Source: Halegenticoccus tardaugens
Lineage (GTDB): Archaea; Halobacteriota; Halobacteria; Halobacteriales; Haloferacaceae
Reading direction: 5' to 3'
Assembly (NCBI RefSeq): GCF_004116405.1
Contig: NZ_SDIC01000007.1
Location: 62,001-126,000 of the forward strand
DNA: 64,000 nucleotides
In this document: positions 54,863-62,602 of the stretch, piece by piece
How positions within the stretch are numbered: the first letter of the stretch is position 1
Layout: every line of letters starts with the position of its first letter
Position numbers and translations under genes: made by a program
The notes under the pieces: model-generated
The model's input: only the letters and a program-made list of their open reading frames with translations
Told to the model about the DNA's origin: nothing
Database searches by the model: none

Positions 54863-55828
54863 ATGACCGGAAAAACCAGTATACGAGAAACACTCCGACC
54901 CGCGCTGGTGGGCTTCCTCGTGGTAGCTCTCATCGTCGGGTTCGCGGCAGCAGGCGCTGCGCAAGTGGCCGGCCCCGCGCAGATGTCTAATGACAACGGA
55001 AACGGATCGGACAACGGCGGCGACAGCGACGATGCCGGAGACGGCGATAGCAACGACAACGGCGACGGCGATAGTGGCGACGGCGATGGCACCACCGACG
55101 TCGATACTGACGGCGACGATCTAGACATCGAAAGCTCCGACGGCCAGGAGGTCGAACGCGTCGGCGGTGACCTCGAGGTCGAAGACGCCGACACCGGCCT
55201 GGACTACCAGACCGCCGACGACGGTAGCAGTGTTGACGTCGAGAGCGCCGACGGCGATCACGAGATCGAGCAGGCCGACGGTGACACCGAGGTCGAGGAC
55301 AAGGCCAGCGACCTCGACTACGAAACGTCCGACGACGGTAGTGACGTCGAAAGTGGCGCTTACGAGATTGAGGAGAGCGACGACGATTCTTCGGTCAGTA
55401 GCGACGACGTCGACTACGAACGGGCCGATGACGGCAGCCTCGATTTCGAAAGCACCGACGGTCCTGTTGAAATCGAGATCGACTCCGACGGAACGGTTGA
55501 TATCGAAACCGATGGCGGCGAACTCGAAGAGGACGATGCTGGTCTCTCGTTCGAGAATGCGGATGACGACGTTGACTACTCGAGCTCCGATGGTGAGGTC
55601 GAATTCGACGACGGCGTGAACGACATCGAGGACGACGAGGACGACCTGGAAGTCGAAAACACGGACAACGATCTCGACTTCGAGAACTCCGACGGTGACG
55701 TCGAATTCGAAGACGCCGACCACGACATCGAGCAGAATACCGATGGCCAGCTTGATGTCGAAGGCCGCGACGGCTTCCAAGTCGAAGGTGACGGCGACCT
55801 CGTCGAGGTCGAGGAGACCGGTAACTGA
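54863..55828 (+). CDS. secreted, extremely acidic repeat protein
   Basis: The 321-residue product has a signal or anchor segment (LVGFLVVALIVGFAAAGAAQ), an Asn/Gly/Asp linker, and then about 20 units of 9-11 residues to the end. Late units read DLEVENTDN, DLDFENSDG and DVEFEDADH, that is D-U-E/D-U-E-x-x-D-x with U hydrophobic. The alternating pattern suggests one short beta strand and an acidic turn per unit, so a beta-solenoid stabilised by salt or calcium. No Cys or enzymatic motif is present. A surface adhesin or ion-binding role is inference. Confidence 0.75.
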   Translation: MTGKTSIRETLRPALVGFLVVALIVGFAAAGAAQVAGPAQMSNDNGNGSDNGGDSDDAGDGDSNDNGDGDSGDGDGTTDVDTDGDDLDIESSDGQEVERVGGDLEVEDADTGLDYQTADDGSSVDVESADGDHEIEQADGDTEVEDKASDLDYETSDDGSDVESGAYEIEESDDDSSVSSDDVDYERADDGSLDFESTDGPVEIEIDSDGTVDIETDGGELEEDDAGLSFENADDDVDYSSSDGEVEFDDGVNDIEDDEDDLEVENTDNDLDFENSDGDVEFEDADHDIEQNTDGQLDVEGRDGFQVEGDGDLVEVEETGN

Positions 55829-55993
55829 TACGGCACCCTCCGATCGAAAACCAGATACGGCAGAACCGGCGAATGCGTCGGAACCCGCTCGCGCGGTGTG
55901 AGTTGGATCCGACATCCCCCCGCTCAGTGCGACGCTGACATTCTGTGCAAGCCAGAGGTGGGGACTGCGCTTCGAAGCGCTGGAGAGAGAGAC

Positions 55994-56425
55994 ATGACCA
56001 CCAACAGACGGGTAATCCACCTCGTCGAGGAGTTCGAACAGGGGAACGTCTACGAGATCCCAGCGATCGATCTCGTCTACGAGAATCGTCTCCAGGTCGA
56101 GAACGTAAACGAGGACGGAATCTGGGTGACAGAAAGCACTGGCAATCTAGCTATCGTACCGTTCGACACCTCTGCGAACCCGTCCCATGAGGATACCCGA
56201 ACCCTCCGTAAACTCGTCGAAAATGGCGAAGTGTATCAGCTCGTCAATGCAAGCTTAGTCACACCGGTAGCTCATACAAGAAATTGGGTCTGTCGGGAGT
56301 GCGATGACAGAGGTCTCCCTCTCTTCGAAATAGAGACGGAATACCTGATCATTGTCCGCTGTCCGACGTGTGGTGCATTGTATGAGCACCTTCAACGTCG
56401 GTTCTTCGATGAAATGCCGCTGTGA
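55994..56425 (+). CDS. zinc-ribbon hypothetical protein
   Basis: From ATG 55994 the 143-residue protein has an N-terminal beta-rich half (VIHLVEEFEQGNVYEIPAID) and a C-terminal zinc ribbon with two CxxC pairs (VCRECDDRG and VRCPTCGALYEH). It may bind nucleic acid or act as an adaptor. The TGA overlaps the terminal bases of a tnpB relic, so the native C-terminus could have been altered. Confidence 0.7.
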   Translation: MTTNRRVIHLVEEFEQGNVYEIPAIDLVYENRLQVENVNEDGIWVTESTGNLAIVPFDTSANPSHEDTRTLRKLVENGEVYQLVNASLVTPVAHTRNWVCRECDDRGLPLFEIETEYLIIVRCPTCGALYEHLQRRFFDEMPL

Positions 56426-56426
56426 A

Positions 56427-56693
56427 CTACCCCGCCCTCCTCCGGCGCTTCGCGCCTTCGGTGCGGTCGGGGCTTCCTGGTTCTGCGACAGGACTTGCAT
56501 CCGTCGCACGGACGGGCGTAGCGGTTCCAGACTCCGCAGGCGTTTCCCTCGCTGGGTGGTTCGGAGTGTCCCACTTCTCCCGGGTGCGACACTCGGGCCA
56601 CACCCGCCGAGCACGCGTCTTGTCGTCGCTCGAAAGGCGCGACGCGCCTTTCGTGATGACGAAACGGCTCGCCGTTTCGAACCACGTTTGAAC
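56427..56693 (-). pseudogene. tnpB 3'-tail relic, minus strand
   Basis: The frame (WPECRTREKWDTPNHPARET, then SPVAEPGSPDRTEGAKRRRR, AG and TAG) repeats the tail at 37802-38023. Only the C-terminal tail and the terminal TTCAC remain. Confidence 0.65.
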
Positions 56694-56781
56694 ACCAGTG
56701 GAAGCGCGGTGAGCGTCTTACTCTCCAGTTTACCGCACAGGTAGTAAAGATGCCGCAGACAGTGAACGTGACCCGTGCGGG

Positions 56782-56852
56782 CGCTGTATCCCTTCCCTAC
56801 TCCGGTCGCTCCACTCGCTCCGTAGAGGAAGGGGGCTTAGCGACCTCACCGC
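56782..56852. repeat. palindromic element, copy 4
   Basis: It begins CGCTGTATCCCTTCCCTACT and ends GGAAGGGGGCTTAGCGACCT then CACCGCAG. It matches copy 3 at the left end and in the CTTAGCG region, with more divergence. Confidence 0.6.
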
Positions 56853-56883
56853 AGAAGCTAAAGTTGTGGGTTCCCGTTTTGAA

Positions 56884-57498
56884 TTATGTTTGATACCGCT
56901 GTTCGACCTTGAGAGTCTTGTGCACGGCCTCATCGAACCGTTCTCGCAACTCTCCGCTGAAGTTCTGGACGCTCTGATCCTGCTGTACTAGTTCTAACGA
57001 GTCCCAATCGCCGGGTTCAGTTGCGGCGTACAGATTCGTGAATTTCTCTCCGTTATTTCCATACGCGATGACAATCACGTACGGTTTTACCTCGTCGATA
57101 TCTTCGACTGAATGCCTCTCGCGCCACTCATCGATTTCAGTCACACTCACCCGGTCGAATGTCGTTAGTTCGGCGCTGAATTCGCCGGCACCGAGGCGCT
57201 GGACCAACCAGTCTCTCTCCCATTCCCTCGTCTCACCCGTGTTGGTATTTGTTCCCGTGACGGTCTCAGTTGAGATCGACTCGACGCGCCACTTCGTGAG
57301 CCGTGGGCCATTCATCTCCGAAGACGTTCTTGTGCGAACATCACCTTCTTGAATATGGTCACCCTCTTGAACACGAATGTAGCGCGGATTCGACGCTGGG
57401 AGGTCGATGAAGATCTCTCCTGGGTCCGTATTAACCAGTGCATCGACTCCATCGATCGTCTGAACCACTACCGTCTGGTTGAAATTTTCTCTACTCAT
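56884..57498 (-). CDS. hypothetical protein, 204 aa
   Basis: I do not recognise this soluble protein. It has a beta-rich N-terminal third (NQTVVVQTIDGVDALVNTDP), a middle section with ETVTGTNTNTGETREWERDW, and a helical end (ELRERFDEAVHKTLKVEQR). There is no Cys, signal peptide or membrane segment. Start ATG 57498 is followed by a normal acidic sequence. It stands alone between two tnpB relics, which suggests cargo or a passenger gene. Confidence 0.65.
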   Translation of the reverse strand: MSRENFNQTVVVQTIDGVDALVNTDPGEIFIDLPASNPRYIRVQEGDHIQEGDVRTRTSSEMNGPRLTKWRVESISTETVTGTNTNTGETREWERDWLVQRLGAGEFSAELTTFDRVSVTEIDEWRERHSVEDIDEVKPYVIVIAYGNNGEKFTNLYAATEPGDWDSLELVQQDQSVQNFSGELRERFDEAVHKTLKVEQRYQT

Positions 57499-57694
57499 GA
57501 TAACGTTCTATGTGTCATTAGATCCGAGACCGAGCAACGCAGTGCTTACTTTGCCGCCCGCACATATGATCGGTAATTGATGAATGTCGGCTAACACTTC
57601 GGCCACCGCACTGGGTAGCTACTGGTTTCGGCGGTGTTTCTCTCCTACTCAACGTACGCTGGCCGGACGTTTCCCTCTGTCGCCTATTAGTGAA

Positions 57695-58165
57695 CTACCC
57701 CGCCCTACCGCTCGGGCTGGCGCCCTCGCGCATGAGGGTGGGGCTTCCTGTTTCAACGACGCGCTTTGCAGACACCGAGGTGTCCACAGGGAGCGCAGTC
57801 TCCACAGGCAGTGATTTGGAGCGTCCCGCTCCTAACCGCTTCTTGACACCGCGAGAAAGAATGCTCCACGCCGCGTTCGCATCTCTATCCGCCTCGAAAC
57901 CACACGCCGGACAGGAGTGTTCGCGCACCCACAACGGTTTCTCCGTCGAAACGCCGCATGACGTGCATTCTTTCGTCGTTCCGCGCGGATTCACGGCGAC
58001 GAAGTGCGTCCCTTCGCGTTCGCACTCGTATTCGAGCATCCGCAGGAACGTCCCTCACGCCGCGCCGGCACGGCTTCAGCTGTTCGACGGGAGTTCCATC
58101 GCCTCTTTCGCGTCGAGATCTTCTTTGCCGTACGCGTTCGAGTGACCTCTGGAAGAGTGAGCGCT
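57695..58165 (-). pseudogene. tnpB C-terminal relic, minus strand
   Basis: The frame from about 58039 reads MLEYECEREGTHFVAVNPRG, zinc ribbon CTSCGV...CPACGF and RuvC-III ADRDANAAWSIL, with a tail ending GASPSGRAG and TAG in front of TTCAC. Upstream the reading frame is broken (a stop after MELPSNS and out-of-frame pieces to about 58165). RuvC-I and the N-terminal half are missing. Confidence 0.8.
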
Positions 58166-58566
58166 CACTCGGGCATCTCCTGGACTGACTGGTAGGTGAC
58201 GTGCGTTCGGCGGGTGGTCTCGATGATGGTGGGCGAGACGAGGACGGGCCAGGTCTGTTGAGTTTGGCCGTCCTGCGTGATTCCGATGCGTCCGTCACAC
58301 AGGAGTTGAGTGAGTGCCGAGGGTGACGGGCTCACGGGCGGTACGACGGGGAGAGGCGGTGATGCGGACGCGCGAGTGGACGCTGGTGTCTCGCTATTGA
58401 GAGCCCGCGGACTACAAGATTCCGAGACTACCGGTCTGGCTGGCGTGACGCGACGAGGGACGCCGACTCTCGCTTTTCGCCGTGAGTCCGACGAGTCGTT
58501 TGTCTCGGTCAGAAAGCCGGTGAACGTCCGACGGTAGTGAGGCGACTGTCCAGCGAAGATGTCCAT
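58165..58566 (-). CDS. possible hypothetical protein, 133 aa
   Basis: The frame encodes a Pro/Ser-rich middle and a more regular C-terminal part (LLCDGRIGITQDGQTQQTWP). Nothing is recognised. The composition is poor for a haloarchaeal protein (few acidic residues) and it may be a relic. Confidence 0.3.
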   Translation of the reverse strand: MDIFAGQSPHYRRTFTGFLTETNDSSDSRRKARVGVPRRVTPARPVVSESCSPRALNSETPASTRASASPPLPVVPPVSPSPSALTQLLCDGRIGITQDGQTQQTWPVLVSPTIIETTRRTHVTYQSVQEMPE

Positions 58567-58642
58567 CGATTTTGCTATTCAGTCACACGTGAATTGAGAT
58601 TCATTACCATGCGAGTCGAGTTAGCATTGGGAGCTGGTCAGA

Positions 58643-59065
58643 ATGAACGACACGGAGCTAGCGAGTCACGAATGGTGGGAACGGTACAAGGAGACGGTGA
58701 ACGAGGACCCCGAGATGCGGGTTCGTGGACATGATAAGTTCGACGCGAACTTCTACGTCGAGATCGGCGACGAGCGGTTCTTGATCCAGATGGACGGGGG
58801 GCGGGTTCGCGACGTCATCCCCAATCCGAGCCTGAATCATTGGTGGGAGTTCGGCGTCGAGGGGTCGCGCGAGGCCTGGGAGGAATTCGTCCAGGAGATC
58901 CCGCCGGCACACAACAACGAGATCATCGCTTCCGACTACCGAACGAAGATCAAGAACGAGGAAGGACATCTCGAACTGACAGGGAACAACAAGAAAGTTT
59001 TCCAGAACCTACGGCCGTTCCAGCGGTCGCTGGATCTGATGCGGGTCGCACACAACACGGGGTAA
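58643..59065 (+). CDS. SCP2-like sterol-carrier-fold protein
   Basis: The 140-residue protein contains ANFYVEIGDERFLIQMDGGR, then FGVEGSREAWEEFVQEIPPA and ends LDLMRVAHNTG. Strand-strand-helix order, the Gly-Gly turn and the W..F segment match small SCP2 domains that bind hydrophobic ligands or acyl groups. It ends 6 bases before the alpha/beta hydrolase ATG, so the two are surely co-transcribed and may share a substrate. Substrate unknown. Confidence 0.65.
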   Translation: MNDTELASHEWWERYKETVNEDPEMRVRGHDKFDANFYVEIGDERFLIQMDGGRVRDVIPNPSLNHWWEFGVEGSREAWEEFVQEIPPAHNNEIIASDYRTKIKNEEGHLELTGNNKKVFQNLRPFQRSLDLMRVAHNTG

Positions 59066-59071
59066 TTCAAC

Positions 59072-60016
59072 ATGAGCGCAGCACAACCAGAACACGGCGT
59101 GGTCGAAGACATCACCGGCCACTATGTCGGCGTCGAGATCCAGGGAACGACCTACCGCGTCTACTACGAGGAGAACGGTCCGGAGGACGGAATCCCGCTG
59201 CTCTGTCAGCACACGGCGGGAAATCACGGACAGGAATGGCGGCATCTGCTCGCCGACGAAGAGATCACGAAGGACTTCCGAGTGATCGCACACGACCTAC
59301 CATTCCACGGCAAATCCCTCCCACCGACGGCTCACGAGTGGTGGAAGGAGGACTACATGCTCGACTCGAAGCGGTTCGCCGAGAGCATCGTCAAGGTCAC
59401 GGATGCGCTGGAGCTCGAGGATCCAGTGTACATGGGGTCGAGCATCGGCGGGAACATAATCATGGAACTCGCCGAGTGGTACCCCGAGCGGTTCCGGGCG
59501 CTCATCGGCCTCGAGTCCGGCGTCTACAGTCCAGGATACTTCCTCGACTGGTTTAATCATCCCCAGGTCAACATTGCGGAGGTGAGCGCGTACGCCTGCT
59601 GGGGGCTCATGGCGCCACAGGGACCTGAGTCGGCGCGAAGGGAGACGATGCACCTCTACGAGCAGGGGTCGAACGGACTGTTCCGGGGCGACCTGTACTA
59701 CTATTCCGTCGACCACGATTATCGCGGGAAGCTCGACCAGGTCGAGCCGCAGTGTCCGGTGTACGTGATGAACGGCGAGTACGATTTCGCGACCGATCCG
59801 GACGACGCGCGAGAAGTTGCTGACGGTCTCGGCGACATGGCGACGGCGATCGAGATGAGCGAAATCGGACACTTCCCGATGTCGGAGAACCCGGAACTGT
59901 TCAACCAGTACATCAAACCCGTCCTGAACGATATCAAAGGCGAGGATGTCGAGCTGCCGGAGCGGCTCACGCCGGCGGATGTCGGCGTCGACATAGCCGG
60001 AACGAAGCCAAGTTAA
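59072..60016 (+). CDS. alpha/beta hydrolase
   Basis: The 314-residue enzyme has the oxyanion region CQHTAGNHGQEWRHLL, the nucleophile elbow MGSSIGGNI, the acid in NGEYDFATD and the catalytic His in EIGHFPMSENP. This is a complete triad. The aromatic-rich cap (YFLDWFNHP and YACWGLMAP) suggests a hydrophobic ester, lactone or C-C bond substrate. Coupled to the SCP2-like gene and followed by an aldehyde dehydrogenase, it fits a small catabolic unit. Confidence 0.88.
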   Translation: MSAAQPEHGVVEDITGHYVGVEIQGTTYRVYYEENGPEDGIPLLCQHTAGNHGQEWRHLLADEEITKDFRVIAHDLPFHGKSLPPTAHEWWKEDYMLDSKRFAESIVKVTDALELEDPVYMGSSIGGNIIMELAEWYPERFRALIGLESGVYSPGYFLDWFNHPQVNIAEVSAYACWGLMAPQGPESARRETMHLYEQGSNGLFRGDLYYYSVDHDYRGKLDQVEPQCPVYVMNGEYDFATDPDDAREVADGLGDMATAIEMSEIGHFPMSENPELFNQYIKPVLNDIKGEDVELPERLTPADVGVDIAGTKPS

Positions 60017-60213
60017 GGGCCCACTCCGCGCACGATTTTTTGTGGTCGATTCGGCGTACACCACCTGGTTTCTGGTCCCCATTGTGACACCGGGCGTGCG
60101 ACTTACCATCATTTCGTTGATACTCACCGTCGCTGTCTCGACCAATTAGTCTGGGCGATTGTCCATGCTACACGACAGCACAGTTAATCGCCGTGGGGCG
60201 CCCATCCACCACC

Positions 60214-61734
60214 ATGGTGCCCGATGAAAGCAGCGATCGAACGGAACCGGAGCTTCGGGAGTACAACTCGTTCATCGACGGCGAGTTCCGGGAATCGTCG
60301 ACCGAAGACCGCATTGAAGTCGAATACCCGTACGATGGGACGGTCTGGGCGTCCGTTCCGAATGGAACCACCGAGGACGTGGACGACGCCGTTCGGGCCG
60401 CCCGGCGAGCGTTCGAGAGCGACGCATGGGGCGGCTTACAGCCGAGCGAACGCGCCGCAGTCCTTCGAAACGTCGCCGACGTGCTCGATGACCACGCAGA
60501 GGAACTCGGAAAACTCGAGACGAGGCAGAACGGAAAACTCATTCGGGAGATGGACTCGCAGATGCGGGGACTTGGCGAGTGGTACCGGTACTACGCCGGA
60601 TTCTGCGACAAGATCGAAGGACGGGTGATCCCGGTCGAAAATAAGGACGGGAAGATGATTAATTACACCCGCAAGGAACCGCTGGGCGTCGTCGGAGCGA
60701 TTACGCCGTGGAATTCACCGCTGCTCCTCCTGACGTTCAAACTCGCGCCCGCGCTCGCGGCGGGTAACACCTTCGTACACAAACCGAGCGAGCTGACGCC
60801 GGTGAGTGCGCTGCGGTTCGCAGAGTTGCTTTCGGCGGAAGCTGACCTCCCCCCGGGCGTGTACAACGTCGTACCCGGGTACGGTGAGGAGACGGGGCGC
60901 GCTCTCGCGGAACACGATGATGTAGACAAACTGGCGTTCACGGGCAGCACGGAAGTCGGCCGACAGATCGGACAGCAGGCGATGAGCAAACCGGTGCCGG
61001 TGTCGCTGGAACTCGGGGGAAAGAGCCCCAACATCGTCTTCCCGAGCGCCGATCTCGATAACGCAATCAACGGCGTCATCAAGGGAATCTTCGCCGCGAC
61101 GGGCCAGACATGCCTCGCGGGATCGCGCGTGTTCGTCCACGAGGAGGTCGTCGAGGAGTTTGTCGATCGACTTGTCGAGCGAGCAGCCGCCGTAAAACTC
61201 GGCGATCCGATGGATCCGAAAACCGAGATGGGACCGGTCGCGTTTCGCGACCAGTGGGAGAAGGTGAACTACTACGTTGACCTCGCCGAGGACAAGGGCG
61301 CAACGGTCGCCTTCGGCGGCGATCAGCCGGAAGATCTCCCTGGCGAGTGCTTCATCAGACCGACGGTGCTCACCGACGTCGACAACGACATGCGCGTCGC
61401 GCGCGAGGAGATTTTCGGCCCGGTCGCGTCGGTGATCACGTTCCCGGACGAGGAAACCGTGATCGAGCAGGCGAACGACTCGGAGTTCGGCCTCGCCGCG
61501 GGCGTCTGGACGAACGACATGCCGCAGGCGTTCCGCTTGATCGAGGCCCTCGAAGCAGGTACCGTGTGGGTGAACGAGTACCGTACGCTCACGTACAGTT
61601 CGCCGTTCGGCGGATACAAGGCGAGCGGACTCGGTCGAGAAAACGGTGAGGAAGGACTCGAAGAGTACGTCCAGACGAAGAGCGTCTGGATCGACACGGC
61701 CGGCGAGGTGTCCTCGCCGTTCAAGCTCGGGTGA
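60214..61734 (+). CDS. aldehyde dehydrogenase family protein
   Basis: The 506-residue enzyme from ATG 60214 has GAITPWNSPLLLLTFKLAPA, the NAD-site GSTEVGRQIG, the catalytic Glu in LELGGKSPNIVF and the catalytic Cys in FAATGQTCLAGSR, plus EEIFGPVASVI. It oxidises an aldehyde to the acid with NAD(P). A GTG at 60193 would add seven residues. It may act after the hydrolase, but the 200-base gap allows an independent promoter. Confidence 0.93.
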   Translation: MVPDESSDRTEPELREYNSFIDGEFRESSTEDRIEVEYPYDGTVWASVPNGTTEDVDDAVRAARRAFESDAWGGLQPSERAAVLRNVADVLDDHAEELGKLETRQNGKLIREMDSQMRGLGEWYRYYAGFCDKIEGRVIPVENKDGKMINYTRKEPLGVVGAITPWNSPLLLLTFKLAPALAAGNTFVHKPSELTPVSALRFAELLSAEADLPPGVYNVVPGYGEETGRALAEHDDVDKLAFTGSTEVGRQIGQQAMSKPVPVSLELGGKSPNIVFPSADLDNAINGVIKGIFAATGQTCLAGSRVFVHEEVVEEFVDRLVERAAAVKLGDPMDPKTEMGPVAFRDQWEKVNYYVDLAEDKGATVAFGGDQPEDLPGECFIRPTVLTDVDNDMRVAREEIFGPVASVITFPDEETVIEQANDSEFGLAAGVWTNDMPQAFRLIEALEAGTVWVNEYRTLTYSSPFGGYKASGLGRENGEEGLEEYVQTKSVWIDTAGEVSSPFKLG

Positions 61735-61739
61735 TCTCA

Positions 61740-62015
61740 TCACCCGTCAACGCCAACTGTGTATCCTTTCTCCGCTAGTCGTTGATGGATGGAAGGCGGC
61801 ACGTCCTTCCTGCTGATGCGTTCAGTGAGCAGCCCGTACTCGGTCTCATACGTCCTGAGCCCGTCGTGGAATTCGAGCACCCTCCACGCGGGCGATGTTT
61901 CGACGAAGACGTACCTATCGTAGTCCGAAAGCGACCACCACGCGAGGACTTCGACGCGCGGCGCCCGCATCTGCTGGCGGTGACGCTCCGTGATCTGGAT
62001 GTTTGGTTCGCGCAT
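61740..62015 (-). CDS. hypothetical protein, 91 aa
   Basis: The product (MREPNIQITERHRQQMRAPR, then VEVLAWWSLSDYDRYVFVET, ERISRKDVPPSIHQRLAEKG) looks like a real soluble protein but matches no family I know. I chose ATG 62015; a GTG at 62021 would add two residues. It is convergent with the aldehyde dehydrogenase, ending 5 bases from its stop. Confidence 0.55.
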   Translation of the reverse strand: MREPNIQITERHRQQMRAPRVEVLAWWSLSDYDRYVFVETSPAWRVLEFHDGLRTYETEYGLLTERISRKDVPPSIHQRLAEKGYTVGVDG

Positions 62016-62050
62016 CAACACTCGGGAGTGAGGAAATGATAGAGATTCAA

Positions 62051-62390
62051 GCGCATACCCCCGTCTTCAGGCGGGGTCGAGCGACACTCGGCCTCGTTCT
62101 TTCACCGGAATTTCTTTGTTGTGGCCCCATAAAGCACGAACTGCTACGGATTCGGTGAGATGCCGTCCCCGAACCACACGGGGTGGCGACCCAGCGGTGG
62201 TCCGCACGGCGATGACATGGAATCCGATGGGGCCTCAGTGGCCGGGCCACAGCCCTCCGAGGGAGACAACCGAGAGTTCCCCCGGCGTGTCGCCGGTTCC
62301 CTCCGAGTGCGGGTTGGAACCGAAGGGCGTCGACCGCTCGAATCCGATGGTCGGATTCCCGCGTCTTCAGGCGCGCGAGGAGGTCAATCA
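62051..62390 (+). repeat. tnpB tail and right-end relic, copy B
   Basis: It starts GCATACCCCCGTCTTCAGGC and shares a dozen blocks with 38835-39215. It ends with a second hairpin CCCGCGTCTTCAGGCGCG near 62360. One frame reads PVPSECGLEPKGVDRSNPMV, an eroded TnpB tail. No gene is visible between it and the next start at 62603. Confidence 0.65.
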
Positions 62391-62602
62391 CGGTACTGGA
62401 TTCAGACGCAAGGGATGGCGGTTTGTTCACGTCGATCTCGGTGTGGCTGGCAGTACATTCATGGAGTTGTTCCAGACGATTACTGGGAAGAAGAGTATTC
62501 GTATCGGTTAACTGTTTCGCCGGAACGATTCTAACCGCTGGATTGAATGACCGGCGGTCGATTCTCGTTGCACGGACGCAAAGTCAAGTCACAGCCGGGG
62601 GT

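Noticed and set aside
5206-56852. CRISPR-like array from repeated palindromes
   Set aside because: The copies are tens of kilobases apart with no regular spacers and no cas genes.
60715-61743. A 342-codon open frame on the minus strand
   Set aside because: It is antisense to the aldehyde dehydrogenase; the sense product has all catalytic residues.
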